The notes: a model not told the origin generated them from the letters alone. Positions 40,220-51,315 are shown, counted from the first letter of the stretch. The stretch is DNA of 51,326 nucleotides from Trichosporon coremiiforme (GCA_039545355.1 BCJJ01000061.1:1-51326); one strand, 5' to 3'. Made by a program: numbers and translations.

Positions 40220-41819
40220 CTAGCGAATGCGGACCTTGCTCTGTCCCCTCGCGTCGCGCTCGTCGCTGTCACTCTTCTTCACAACCTTCGGTTCCCAGAT
40301 CTTCCAGAACTTGAGATTCTCATCTCCAGCCGCCGTGGCAACCGTGCATCCATCAGGGCTGAGACTGCTTGCCAGAATCCTGTGGTCGTGCGCGGGCACG
40401 TCGTACTGTTTCGTAAGACTGGGATAGGCCCAGAGACTGATGTTGTTGTTGGGGTATCCGTGCGTTGACAGAATTTCCTTCGAGTGGGGGGACCAGACGA
40501 GCGAGGTGACTTGCGACCCGGCATGGAGGGACGAGGTACGCGCCCCAGTCGTAGTCGACCAGAAGTGGATGTGTTGGTCCTGCGATCCTCCTCCGGTCGC
40601 GAGCAGGTTGGGCTGCCATGGACACCACGCCAGGGCTTTCACGGCCGCCGTGTGGTTCCTCTTAGTCCATTTCGGCACAACGCGGGTTTGCTCGCCCATC
40701 ACGTTCTGGCCGACGCGGGCGTCCCAGCAGTTGACCACGTTGTCGTTTCCACCCGACGCCAGGAGCACGCCGTCCGGACGCCACTTCAGGCCGCACACTT
40801 CCGCCGCGTGGCCCCGAAGCTCCATCACCTTGTGCTGCGCTACGCGCACGTCGTGGTGGAAGATGGACCCGTCGCGGCATCCGGAGGAGAGCACGTGCCC
40901 GTTCCAGGACAAACTCGGGACACGCGCATTGTGCCCGCCCATCACGCGCATCTTCTTGCTCTCCTCCACGTCCCAGATCTCGACCTCTCCGGCCTCGTTT
41001 CCGATGGCGAGGTAGGCGCCGTCACTAGACCAGCTGACTGAGCACACCGCCGTGCTCTCCTCTGTCTCCTCACCCAGAGCCGTGACGTCGCCAGTCTCAG
41101 CGTCCCAGACGTAGGACAGTGTTCCTAGACCAATCGCGACGCGGTTCGCACTACTCCAGTCGATCAGGTTCAGGTAGTAGTCGTCCAGGAAGCCGGGGGC
41201 ATCGAGCACGCGCTCGGGGAGGTGGGGCTTGCGCTTCTCCGCCGTCTGCGCGACGTTGCCGCTCGTCGCTGTTCCCCTGTTGTTCGAAGCAGACGAGTGC
41301 AGGAGGTAGTTTCGCTGCGTGTCGAGGTGGCTAGTGGCGTGGGACGCGGGCGGAGGGGCAGCGCGGAAGCTCAGAATGCGCCTGTTAGACGGAGCAATTC
41401 CCAGTGAGGCGGAAAGGGATGCACTGCTTTGGTCAAACGAGGTGTCGCGGGACGAGTCGTGCATGTCCGCCAAGGTTGAGGAAGAGCGGCTCGCGGGCGG
41501 TCGGGCGGGGACGAAGCGGTCAAGCTGGAGTTAGGATATAAACAAAGGGAGATACTCACGTCACGACCACGGTGCACGTCCTTCGACTGCTTCTCCGGCA
41601 GAGGAGGGACGTACTCTCCCCGCTGAACCAAATTCATGCGGCTGATGTCCTCGCGCAGGCCGGCCATGCCGTCCGGGTCAGCCTTGCGCCGCGGGCCCGG
41701 CGACTTGGAACCCTTGGATGAGGTCACGAAGGGGTTAGTTCTGAGCGTCAGTGACTTGTGCAATGGAGGAGGGCGGATCCCTAGGCTGAGATAACTCACG
41801 TATCCCCGTTCAAGGGCAT
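40220..41819 (-). CDS. CDC20: APC/C activator CDC20
   Basis: Three exons: 41819-41800 (20 nt), 41740-41560 and 41524-40220 (introns 59 and 35 nt); 501 residues. It activates the anaphase-promoting complex and is the target of the spindle checkpoint. Visible parts are a C-box (DRFVPAR, residues 69-75), a Mad2-binding motif of the form R-I-L-x5-P (Arg116 to Pro124), PERVLDAPGFLDDYYLNLID at the entry to the propeller, about seven WD40 repeats, and the C-terminal Ile-Arg tail (VRIR) that docks on APC/C. The Mad2 motif and the DAPG sequence favour CDC20 over CDH1. The C-box has Val where Ile is usual. The tiny first exon encodes MPLNGD plus part of a Thr codon and is supported by frame and by standard splice signals. 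Confidence 0.92.
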
Positions 41820-42229
41820 TTTAGAGTGGTTTCGTACAGGTACCGAGGTATGAGATGGGGTGGTGAGTTGAAGGACAGAGGAGGATGACTGTGTTGGGTC
41901 CAAAACAAGTCAGTCGCGCAGTGGCGCAGGCGTGTTTATTCATGCCACCCCCTTACTGCACCAAAGTTCAGCCACTCCTAAGGATGGATTACCCCTGCCG
42001 ATGGCCATCACTCTGCTCATTAGGAAATCGACTAATGCATTAGGCGACGAGGTTCGTGTGGCGGAGACAAGAGCGCCTCGCCATGAGCGAGGGAGCATGC
42101 TCGATGCACTGAAGACTGGTGCTGCGAACAGCGTTTCGTGGAGGGAAGGGCCGCACGGGTGCTTCTGGTATTCTTACATCGCAGATAAATATTTGCTTGT
42201 TACTTCTTCTTTTACATCTACAGTAATCC
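41820..42229. other. intergenic, CDC20 promoter
   Basis: No gene seen. It holds the 3' flank of the WD40 gene and the CDC20 promoter. CTAATGCATTAG at 42032-42043 is a perfect 12-bp palindrome; several of this length are expected by chance in the window. Confidence 0.55.
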
Positions 42230-44464
42230 TTACGGCGCAGGCCAGCTGTCAAGCTCATCGTCGTCGGGAAGGTGCACGCCCGTAGAGCGAAGGAAGCTCA
42301 TGAGCCGAATCCGGTCAGCCTCGCTATTAGCGTTCCCTCTAGCACGTAACAAGTGGCTGAGGAACTGGAGCGCCGTCGAGTCAATGCTGGAGCTCTGGTG
42401 GTATGGGGGCGGCATAGAGTTACGTGCAATGATGCGTTCGGCCATGTGTGTGCGGATGAAGCTCGGTTTCTGCGGCTCGGTAGTCGGCGCAAAGATCTTG
42501 GGTGTGTTATCGATACCCGCCACGGCCAGGATGGGCAGAGTCGGATGCTGCTCAATGACGTTCACGACGTCCCGGCCGCCCTGCCATACTCCCTCCAGAC
42601 GGCCTGTGAGCTTGTCCCACACGAAGAAGTTGCCGTCGTCGCTGCCGGAGCACACCTTGTCGGACGCGTTGCCCACGAAGTTGCCTGTTGTCAGTCATCG
42701 CCAGGATCCCGATAACTCACAGTCCTTGACCGTCTCGTAGTTCTGGGCTCCCTTGTACATCCGCCGCGGATGGATGAGGGGTACATCCTTGAACTGCCCG
42801 TCTGAGGAGAGCGCGCCGGGACAGTAGAAGTTGTCATCGTCGTCCAGGTCGTCGTCGTCGTCGAACTCAGAGTCAATCTCTGTATCCAGCTCCATCGACT
42901 CCTCGTCATCATCTGAGTCATCCTCGTCATCGCTGAGGTTCGCGAACATGCGGCGAAGACGCTGGGCGGCTTGAGCTTCGGCGCGGATCTCTGCATCGAT
43001 CTCGGGATCGCTGGAGGGACCTGGCTCGTCTTCACCACCATCTCTATCCGCTGCCGGGGCCGACGCTTGGTCCGTAGTTTCTCCAGCAGCCGCAGTCGTC
43101 GAGGGCTCGGCGGCATCACTCTCGTTGTCCGACTCCGAGTCAGAGTACAGGAACTGCGCAGCCCGTTTCATGCGCTCTTCTGCTGAATCCTCGTACAGCT
43201 CGCTGAGGAACTCGCGCATGTCGTCGTCCTCGTCGATGGCTGATGTCTGTGTTGTTCGGAAATGATTGTCGTTCGACTGTTTGGGGCTCTCTGCCGATCG
43301 TGTTCGTGACCTCGGTGGGTTGTCTTCATTCGAGCCACCTGAATGCCGCCTCTTTGACAGGCTGGCCCTCGTTCGCCGGCCATTGGGAGCGACGACACCG
43401 CTCTCCGCCGACCTCATGCCGGTCTTGACCGGGTCATCGTACATTGAGAACAAACTCGTGGAGTGCATGGCCATTGCGCCGACAACCTCGCCTGAGTGAT
43501 CGGCACTCATCTTGACGCTCGTGACGTGCCGCTCGCTGTACGCGCGGCTGCGGCTCGAGACGCCCGACCATTCCTTCTCCGGCAGCCCCAAGCGACGGAC
43601 GCACGATACCTGCCCCGCTTGCCGTGTGTGCGGGCCCCAGCTCGGCACCTGGTGCACTGTCATGCGCCGGTCACAGATGTAGATGCAGTCCGTCTGGCCA
43701 CACACGGCAAAGGTGTAGGGCGTCAGAGGCGAGACGGACAGCGAGTACAGGTCCACGCCTGCAGGTGCCCGGAACAAAGGATCTGGGCAGTCGGAGCGGC
43801 AAGTGTGCGGCCGTCGCAGATCCTGCTGGCGCACCGTTCCGTCCTCACTGACGGTGAGAAACTGAGAGGGAGAAGACTCAGTCACAATGCGCTTCGTGCG
43901 ATCAGAGTGACACTTGAGCACTCGCACGCTGTTGTCAGCTGGCACTGTGGAATGGTAAGCTCACCCAGGCCCGTCGACGCCCCACAGCTCGTTCCTCGAC
44001 CTCATGCCCACGCCTTGATTCGTAGTGAGCCTTTCGACCTCGTAGACTCTAATATCCCCATCACCCGCAGCTGAGACGATCGTTGTAGTATTCGCATTCG
44101 GAAGGAATTTGTTGTGGAAAATGTTGCCGCGGTGGCCTGTCAGGATCGAGTCCTTGAGACGCAGCGGGTGGGGAGAGGTAGACGGCGTGTCATGTCTGTC
44201 GTCGGCTGTCCAGATGCATATTCTGAGGTTAGCTGGATCAACAGAACGGCAAGCTTACCTTGTGTCGTCGCTTCCGCTAAGCAGTGTCGCTCCGTCGTCG
44301 CTCCAGCACAGCGCGTTGACGCAACCCGTGTGGCCCTCGCCTTCCGGGCCAAGCTCCTGGACACGGTCTAGACGACTCCACGCATCTGGTCCAAAGGGAC
44401 GTAAAGTCGAGTTACGAGGACCAGAGTTGACGGTCTGGTTGATCTTGCGAGGAAGGCGGGGCAT
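42230..44464 (-). CDS. WD40 protein of the DCAF8/DCAF6 type (putative CUL4-DDB1 substrate receptor)
   Basis: Four exons: 44464-44259, 44222-43965, 43928-42721 and 42684-42230 (introns 36, 36 and 36 nt); 708 residues. The protein begins with WD repeats (GHTGCVNALCWSDDGATLLS, then SGSDDTRICIW; GHRGNIFHNKFLPN; FLTVSEDGTVRQQDLR), then has a long acidic, Ser-rich middle insertion (EDDSDDDEESMELDTE), and ends with the diagnostic last blades (NYETVKDCNFVGNASDK, SGSDDGNFFVWDK, HPTLPILAVAGIDNTPKIF). This split propeller is typical of DCAF8/WDR42 and DCAF6. The DDB1-contact WDxR box is present only as QDLR, with Gln for Trp. The third intron acceptor (43929) was chosen over a nearer AG that gives a 20-nt intron and a stop codon. 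It is divergent from RRP1. Confidence 0.87.
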
Positions 44465-45058
44465 GGCGAAGCTGTTCAACCGCTGCGCAGGCGCTCAGGG
44501 CGATCAGGGATGCCAGAGGGAATGTCGAAAGAAGATGATGTCTGAGCACTCTGATGAGAGTGCTCCGGGGTCGAGGAGCGTGCTTGCGTCAACACCAAGA
44601 TGAGATGAGAGAAGGGCTGTGAAGAATGCGGTTACAAGTGGCCGACGTCGCGAAGTCCCGATATGACATCGCTGGGCTGAGGGTCTGGCCGGTGGCAACT
44701 AGACCAGGAGTGGGCCCCACATTCCATATCTCGACATCACGACAGGAATCCGTTTCGGAATCTCGCGTCCCCATTGATGGTCCGCCGCATCGCTTCTGTG
44801 CATAGATACAAGGCGGGTAATGTACAGCCTCCATATATGCATGCGTGACTGGCTTATGCTCTACGTGTTCGCACGAACCCAATAAAGAGGCACATGACGA
44901 TATAGCTTTCAGTCACTGTTCGGAACCACCATTGCCACGTGGCGAAGCTGAAGACTGCACGTGACTCACCAAAAGTTGAAGATGACCTCCATCCGGCACC
45001 TGGTCGTGAGCGAATTTCAACAACATTGCGGGTCCGATCGACATCACCACCAACAATC
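44465..45058. promoter_or_regulatory. shared divergent promoter, DCAF8-type gene / RRP1
   Basis: The 594 bp between divergent starts carries GCCACGTGGC (44934-44943, a 10-bp palindrome) and CACGTG (44958-44963), two E-boxes about 20 bp apart and about 100-125 bp upstream of the RRP1 ATG. No gene is seen inside. Confidence 0.5.
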
Positions 45059-46131
45059 ATGGCGCCATCAAGGAAAATGAAGGGAAAGGCACGCGCCGAG
45101 CCGAAGACCGAGGCGGCTCTTCCGCTTGGAAAGCAGCTGTCGCACACTGGTGAGCTCGCTGGCCGAAGTCAAAACTGACAAACAGACAAAGCCGTCCGCG
45201 ACCAGGCGGTGCGTAACCTGACTGCCTTCCTTTCGCGCGGAGGACAGGGAGAGGACGACGAGGAGGGACCGAGCGGATACACGCGTCTGAGCGAGACGGA
45301 GATGGCCAAGCTGTGGAAGGGACTGTTCTACTGTGAGTTTGGTGAAACGTAGCTACTCGGCTTAACTCGTAGCTGACGACAGGCTTCTGGATGTCGGACA
45401 AGCCGCTAGTCCAGCAGGGACTTGCGCAGGACCTGGCCAACCTCCTTCTCCTCATCAACCCGGCCGGAGGGGAGGCTGCGCGCCTTGACGCTGCCCTCGC
45501 CTTCCTCGAGGGCTTCTGGACCGCCCTCGTGCGCGAGTGGAGCGGCATCGACCGCCTCCGTATCGACAAGTACTACATGCTGATCCGTCGATACGTGAAC
45601 GCCACCTTCCGCCTGTTGCAGCGTGAGGGCTGGGACGTCTCGGCCGTGGAGAAGGTGAATGCCATCCTGACGGCTTTGCGGGGACCGCTGTCGTGGCGGG
45701 AGAAGAGCGTGCCGACGTCCCTCGCGACGCATTTGGCCGACGTCTACCTCGACGAGCTGGAGAAGGTCATGGCATCTGCCGAGGAGCCGGTTCCGCTCAT
45801 TAGCGTGCTGGAGCCCTTTGCCCAGCTCGCCGCCAACACGCGCACGCCGACTGTGCACACCCGCCTCATGAACATGGTCTTCTCGCCCATCCTCGCCGCG
45901 CTCCAGGACGAGGAGGACGAGGACGAGCGGCCGGCGAAGCGTGCCCGTGCCGACCCGCAGGAGTTCGAGAACATCGTCGACAACATCGAGGTCGACGGGG
46001 AGAAGGCCGACAAGGACGAGGCGCGGGAAGCCGTCCTCAGGGCCATGTTCAAGGAGGCCGCGAAGGAGGACGCCGTCGAGAGCAACCGACGCAAGATCTA
46101 CACCGTCGTTCGCGAAGAGGGCGACGAGTAG
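45059..46131 (+). CDS. RRP1: ribosomal RNA processing protein RRP1 (Nop52 family)
   Basis: Three exons: 45059-45149, 45186-45332 and 45383-46131 (introns 36 and 50 nt); 328 residues. Rrp1/Nop52 is a nucleolar protein needed for 27S pre-rRNA processing and 60S subunit assembly. The N-terminus is lysine/arginine-rich (SRKMKGKARAEPKTE), as expected for nucleolar targeting. Family motifs are EMAKLWKGLFYCFWMSDKP (rebuilt across intron 2), LVQQGLAQDLANLLLLI, FLEGFWTALVREWSGIDRLR, and KYYMLIRRYVNATFRLLQRE. A basic/acidic stretch (EDEDERPAKRARADP) follows near the C-terminus. Length is close to yeast Rrp1. It converges with TIM13 at 221 bp. Confidence 0.92.
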
Positions 46132-46352
46132 ACTCAGATACCATAGATCCATTTCAGACTGCATCATGTATTTTGGTTTTGCATTAGCGACAGCGATGGT
46201 GGCAGCGAGAGTGGATGCAATGCATAGATGCTACATTGTGATTTTAGGCGAGGGCTTGCGTGAGCCGCGCGCCGAAGTCCGGCGGAGTAGCCTTCCTAGA
46301 GGCTCTCGCGCTGGTATTTTAGATGCCGACAAGATTGGAGAGGGCAAGACGT

Positions 46353-46937
46353 TTACTGCTGGGCAGCGTTGCGCTCCTTGGACACACGAGCGACGTAGGA
46401 GCGCGAGACCTGGTCGAAGGCGGCCATGTAGAGGGTCATGCACTGGGTGAGGCAGCGCTCGTCGGAGGCACCGAGCGAGGCACCGGGGCGGGTGATGCAC
46501 TTGGCGAAGCACTGCGGTTAGCTGTAGGAACTTTTGACTCATCGTTGACAGAAGCGAGCCAAGACAGATATATCGAGACGTTCACGGTCGTCGAAGCAAG
46601 TTGCTCGGGTTTGGCGATGTCTGGTCTCGACGCGCGTTCCGTGACGGAGAGCTGTTGACGCTACTCACGTTCTCGGTGATCTTGTTGATAAGCTGCTGGG
46701 CACCGGCAACAGCGAGCTCCTGCTGGATCTGCTGCTTGAGCTGCTCCTTCTGCTGCTGGGAAGCTGCATGTTAGCTCGTGGTCGGCTGAACCCAACGTTC
46801 TCCTTGAACACTCCGACTTTTCACAGCGCCACTGAGCCAGCTCTTCGTGCTGGCCGTGCGGATCGCAGAGTTTGTCGTCGAGTGCGCTCGGGCTACTCAC
46901 TGGTGGCGGCACCGCTGGATCCGAAAAGAGACGACAT
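46353..46937 (-). CDS. TIM13: mitochondrial small TIM chaperone TIM13
   Basis: Three exons: 46937-46901, 46763-46669 and 46511-46353 (introns 137 and 157 nt); 96 residues. With Tim8, Tim13 carries hydrophobic precursors such as Tim23 across the intermembrane space. The exons assemble to MSSLFGSSGAATTSQQQKEQ, then LKQQIQQELAVAGAQQLINK and ITEN, then the twin CX3C motif CFAKC (Cys45/49) and CLTQC (Cys64/68) in a small helical hairpin, ending in ERNAAQQ. The ELAVAGAQQLINK segment is specific to Tim13 among small TIMs. No single open frame covers it, so it is easy to miss. The two introns are three to four times longer than most others here. It is divergent from LTV1, 301 bp apart. Confidence 0.92.
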
Positions 46938-47238
46938 GGTTGATATGATGTGGTGATGGCAAAAACAAGAGCTCGGAGTGCTGAAGCCTGGCTACAGTGA
47001 AAGGGCTGACGAAATGTCCTTGGCCGGTTTGCCGCAGCTCGGCTTGAGCCTGCGTCTGGTGCAGCGTCAGGCGCAGGCCGCAAGAATTTTGGAAGTGGAG
47101 GTCAGTGGCCACAAGCTGCACACACTGTTGGTAGCTGCATTCTCACTTTCTGTCGTCATCTCAACAGCATTGCATACTCCTTTAGACGCACACTAGATAC
47201 CGACATAACGACACGACTACAGAAAGCATAAGGTCGTC
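46938..47238. promoter_or_regulatory. shared divergent promoter, TIM13 / LTV1
   Basis: Only 301 bp separate the two start codons, so core promoters must be packed back to back. I see no clear TATA box and no E-box here, unlike the other divergent promoters in this window. Confidence 0.5.
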
Positions 47239-49168
47239 ATGGCCCCGACAAAGAAATCGATCTATCGCCAGCCCGGAGCGCAGAGCTTCCAGCTCGTCCA
47301 CCGTTCCGTCCGCGACCCGCTCGCCAACGACCCCGACGCTCCCCAGCAGGTCTTCAAGCCTATCGAGCGCTACAATGTTGCTGGAAAGGAGAAGGTAAGC
47401 TTCTGGTTTACGATCGTTAGCTGACCTGCAGGGCGGCGTGTCACTTGCCGACCTTGAGCACCAGATGGACAAGACGAAGATCCGCGCGAACGAAGGCGAG
47501 GCCGCGATGTACGGAATCACGTACGATGACTCAAAGTACGACTACATGCAGCACCTGAAGACCGTCGGCGAGGAGGGCTTCGAGAGTGTCCTTCTCCCGG
47601 CGCCGCGAGGCTCGAGTGTCGCGCAGGGCATGAAGAACCAAGGCCAGCGGAGCAAGGGCAAGGGCCGGAGCGAGGACGACATGTTCAAGATGCCCGAGGA
47701 CGTGCTGGCGTCCAAGCACGAGCTGTCGCTGCAGGAGGTGCGGGAGAGGCAGCAGAACATCCCCACCGAGCTCCAGGGCTTCAACCCCGACATGGACCCG
47801 CATCTGCGCCAGGTGCTCGAGGCGCTCGACGACGACGAGTTCATCGAGGACGACGGCCAGGACGAGGACTTCTTCGGCGAGCTCGTGAACACCGGTGAGG
47901 CGTACGACGAGTACGACCGCGAGGAGTACGAGTTCCACGAGTGGGGACCCGAGGGCAAGCCCAAGCCGGTGGAGGAGGACGGCGAGCCGCGCGAGGAGAC
48001 GTGGGAGGACCGCTTCCGCGCGTTCAAGGAGGCGGGCGGACGGCCGAACGCCCCCATCTCCAACGGCGGATGGGAGTCGGGAGAAGGAGAGGACTTTGAC
48101 GAAGAGAACCGCTCCGAGATGGCCGACACGGTCGGCTCGCTCTCGGGCCTGCCGGACATGATCGTCAAGGGTGGCAAGAAGCGTCACGGTAAGCGTGGAC
48201 CGTCCGACGCTTCGGGCATGAGCATGTCGTCGGCGAGCGTGTACAGGAACAACAACTTGCGCAACCTTGACGACCAGTTCGACCGCATCGAGCGCGAATA
48301 CGAGCTCGACGACGATGACGAGTGGTGCGAGGACGACGACGACGATGTCTCCATCGCGCCGTCCTACATGTCCTCCGCCTCGCGCGTGAGCATGTTCAAG
48401 GGCGGCGACTTTGAGCCCGGAGAGCCGCTGCAGGTCACGCGCGACGACTTTGACTCTATCATGGACGACTTCCTCGAGAACTACGAGGTTGTCGGCAACC
48501 GCATGCGCGAGTCGCTTGGTGGAACCGCGCTCTCGGGTCCGGAGAAGCTCAAAGTCCTCCGTTCTGCGCTCGAGCAGGGAGACGAGGGACTCAGCAGGGA
48601 GGAGAACAGGCGGCGCATCCTGGCTTTGGAGAAGCTCAACCGCGGACCCGCCCCCAGGGAGGACAAGGAGCGCATCCCGCGCGCCAAGATCGAGCCCGCT
48701 AAGGAGGACAAGTGGGACGTCGAAACCATTCTCTGTGAGTTGCGCCGCTCCGATGGAAACTGACAAACAGCCACATACACCAACACCGAGAACCACCCCG
48801 GCATGATCCGTATCCGGTCATCGAAGGAGGCTAAGGAGCGTGCCGCGCGCAAGGCCGCCGCGGCCGCTGCTGCGATCCAGGAGGAGGAGCAGGAGGATGA
48901 GGATGAGGATGACTCTGGCTCGGAGACCGAGACCGAGACGCCCAAGGTCACTGTCTCGCGTAAGAAGGGCGAGAGTGCGGACGAGAAGCGCGCGCGCAAG
49001 GCGGCCGTCAAGGCTGAGCGTGCGAACCGCCGCGCAGAGAAGAAGTCGCACAAGGAGACGTTCAACGAGGAGCGCAAGCGCCAGATCGCCGGCCACCGCA
49101 AGGCTGTCCTGGGCGGCAAGGCGGCTGACATTGCCGTCGGCGCCAAGGGCGTGCACTCCCTTCGCTAA
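47239..49168 (+). CDS. LTV1: 40S subunit assembly factor LTV1
   Basis: Three exons: 47239-47394, 47432-48734 and 48771-49168 (introns 37 and 36 nt); 618 residues. Ltv1 is a late 40S assembly factor that binds uS3 and eS10 and is released before export is complete. The N-terminus KKSIYRQPGAQSFQLVHRSV and then RDPLANDPDAPQQVF is the family signature; other marks are GITYDDSKYDYMQHLKTVG, a long acidic middle region (DDDEFIEDDGQDEDFF), DFLENYEVVG, and, rebuilt across intron 2, ETILSTYTNTENHPGMI. The C-terminus has a Lys/Arg/Ala-rich coiled stretch (ERAARKAAAAAAAIQEEEQE and ERANRRAEKKSHKETF). Length is above yeast Ltv1 (463), with the extra residues in acidic regions. The long minus-strand open frame here is a shadow. 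Confidence 0.94.
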
Positions 49169-49944
49169 GCTGAAGGTTCTCTGTGATCGGGCGATCACAC
49201 CTGCTGTGGAATGTCATGTCATCAGTGCGGGGTTCCGATCACCTCGCTGGCCAAGATTTCTGATGTGGAAAAGCTTGGTACGCGGGTAACAATTGCCACC
49301 TTACGTGCTCACCAACGTCACGATCGCCGTGCTCCGCCCACGCCCGGTGGGAAGGGCCTGACTGCTCTCCTGCGCTCCCGCCTGTTCCGGCGAACGCATT
49401 GTTGCTCCGCCCGGTGGCATGCTCGGCGATGGGCCACTGTACCTGATCTGCATGTTCCGTGTGCGCGGAATCTCAGTCGTAGAAGCTGCCAGATGTGTAA
49501 GATAGTCATAGAAACGGAGAATGTAAACCATGTTCACTTGGACGCTTCGTCAGCGCCGCATCCCGCCCGCTCCATTCATGACGTTTGCCACCCGACATGG
49601 AGGAACCTGCCCAGGCACAATCCGCTGCTGTCGGTCATACTATCCAGGCACGCATTAAAATCCAGGCACGCACCACTAAATCCGATGGGGAGTGTGCCAA
49701 ACTTCTGCCACACGCTCGGCGAAAGAGCAGCAGTTGTGGACCCTGAGCGATGTCGCGAGCCCTGGTGCTGCTCGGGGACGGTCCTGCAGTCGCGGACGGC
49801 ACATGCGACTATCACCACCTTCTGCCCCCAACCTCCTCCATCGTCTTCGACTTATAAAAACGCTCGCAGAAGAACCGCTCGCGCGCTCTCTCAGCACTTT
49901 GCGAATTTATCCTCTTCACACACAAAGCTCGAAAACGATACAAA
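49169..49944. other. intergenic, promoter of eS27
   Basis: No gene seen. A 13-bp sequence (ATCCAGGCACGCA) occurs twice at 49642-49654 and 49660-49672, 270-300 bp upstream of the eS27 ATG. A TATAAAAA box is at 49853-49860. Confidence 0.6.
49853..49860 (+). promoter_or_regulatory. TATA box of the eS27 gene
   Basis: TATAAAAA lies 85-92 bp upstream of the ATG at 49945. It supports transcription starting just before that ATG and hence the unusual first-exon model. Confidence 0.6.
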
Positions 49945-51133
49945 ATGGTGGGCATCGAAATCAGCGCGCGCTGCAAGTTTGGAAGGTTTTCGGGGCACTT
50001 TTGCGGCGACATCGCACCGGCAACTCTGGTCCATGACTTCGACGTAAATTCGATTTCTCGACAGGACGGCAAACGACACGCACCGAGTGCGACGACAAGG
50101 GCAGGATTATTGGCAGCGGAAAAGATCTGGACGGATCAACGGCTACGTGGGATTTTGGTGTGGGAGTCGTGGCCTGGTCTCGTGCCACCACTTGAACATG
50201 GACAGAAGGGTCTTGGGTCGTGCATCAGTGGCTATGCTGTCCATCCGCTGGTCCTGCCAGCTGCTGAACGGTGCGCTTCTCGCGATCCAGGGGGCGAAGA
50301 ACGGCTGCGTGTTGCGGAGAGGTGACTGTGCTTGCAAAAGTTGGTGACCAACTCCGTTGGCTCCGGACCCGAAAAATCTTCACTCGACTCGTCCCCGCTT
50401 CCGACCGCACCACACTCCCCGCTGCTCGATCATCGACTCGCGGCGGAATCGTGCGCATAATTGCTGCTGTTCTCGCCACCGCGATGCGTTGATCCGTGCC
50501 GGAATCCTGCATGGAAGAAGTTGGACGGAACCCATGGAAGAGACTGGTGGGCAGCGTCATGGGAAGCAGAGCGGGGGTGCCTCTCTATGCCTAGTGTATG
50601 CCCTCATTGTCGCCGCCGTCCGACACCGCTATGATCGCATGATGTGTACGCGTCGTCGACATCATGCGTAGCGGCCGTAAACCGATTGAACCGACATCGA
50701 CCTCGACTACGAACACGAATGTGCAACTCCTGTCATGAACCAGCGACCGATCGAGCGAAGCCGCGTGTCCCGACAAACGCTCCCCAACTTGCAGCAGCTG
50801 GCTAGGTATTGAGCGTATCGCTAACCCTCCCAGGTTCTCGCTGTTGACCTTCTCCACCCCTCCCCCGAGGTTGAGGCTCGCACCTACAAGCTCAAGAAGA
50901 TTGTGCCCAAGCCCAACTCGTTCTTCATGGACGTCAAGTGCCCTGGATGCTTCCAGATCACCACCGTCTTCTCGCACGCTTCCACCGTTGTCCAGTGCGG
51001 CTCGTGCGCCACCGTCCTCTGCCAGCCTTCCGGCGGTAAGGCCAAGCTCACCGAGGGTAAGTTTCCTAGCTTCGCATGTATTGAGGAGTCAAAGCTGACA
51101 ACAACAGGCTGCTCATTCCGCAGGAAGAACTAG
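49945..51133 (+). CDS. RPS27: 40S ribosomal protein eS27 (RPS27)
   Basis: Three exons: 49945-49947 (only the start codon), 50834-51056 and 51108-51133, with introns of 886 and 51 nt; 83 residues. eS27 is a zinc-binding protein of the small ribosomal subunit. Exon 2 begins [20 protein letters not shown], which matches yeast eS27 from residue 2 on, so a lone ATG exon completes the protein exactly. The zinc ligands are Cys37, Cys40, Cys56 and Cys59 in CPGC ... CGSC, followed by [16 protein letters not shown] and CSFRRKN. The ATG at 49945 is followed directly by GTGGGC as donor, weaker than the usual GTGAGT, and has a TATA box and CT-rich leader before it. Identity is certain; the position of exon 1 is the least certain part. 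Confidence 0.85.
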
Positions 51134-51315
51134 ATAACATCTACGACGCGGCGGTTTGCGGTTCTGGTTCTAGCATGACCCATGTACTTCATTGACATCA
51201 TGGCTCCTGGATGCAGTCCGATTAGAGATAGAAACTGATGTGTTGCGATTTGAGATCTATCGACGAGACGAGAGTGCCGTTGTGAAAGTGATGTGCCACG
51301 ACGCTGCGGAATGCT

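Noticed and set aside
35815..41960. Shared 14-mer ACCCCCTTACTGCA near 35815 and 41948, and TCATTAGGAAA near 38201 and 42018
   Set aside because: A few repeated words of this length are expected by chance in 51 kb, and the flanks do not match.
47531..48796. 421-codon minus-strand open frame over LTV1 (also 8060-9223, 21765-23054, 33332-34450)
   Set aside because: Antisense shadows of identified genes with biased composition and no family motif.
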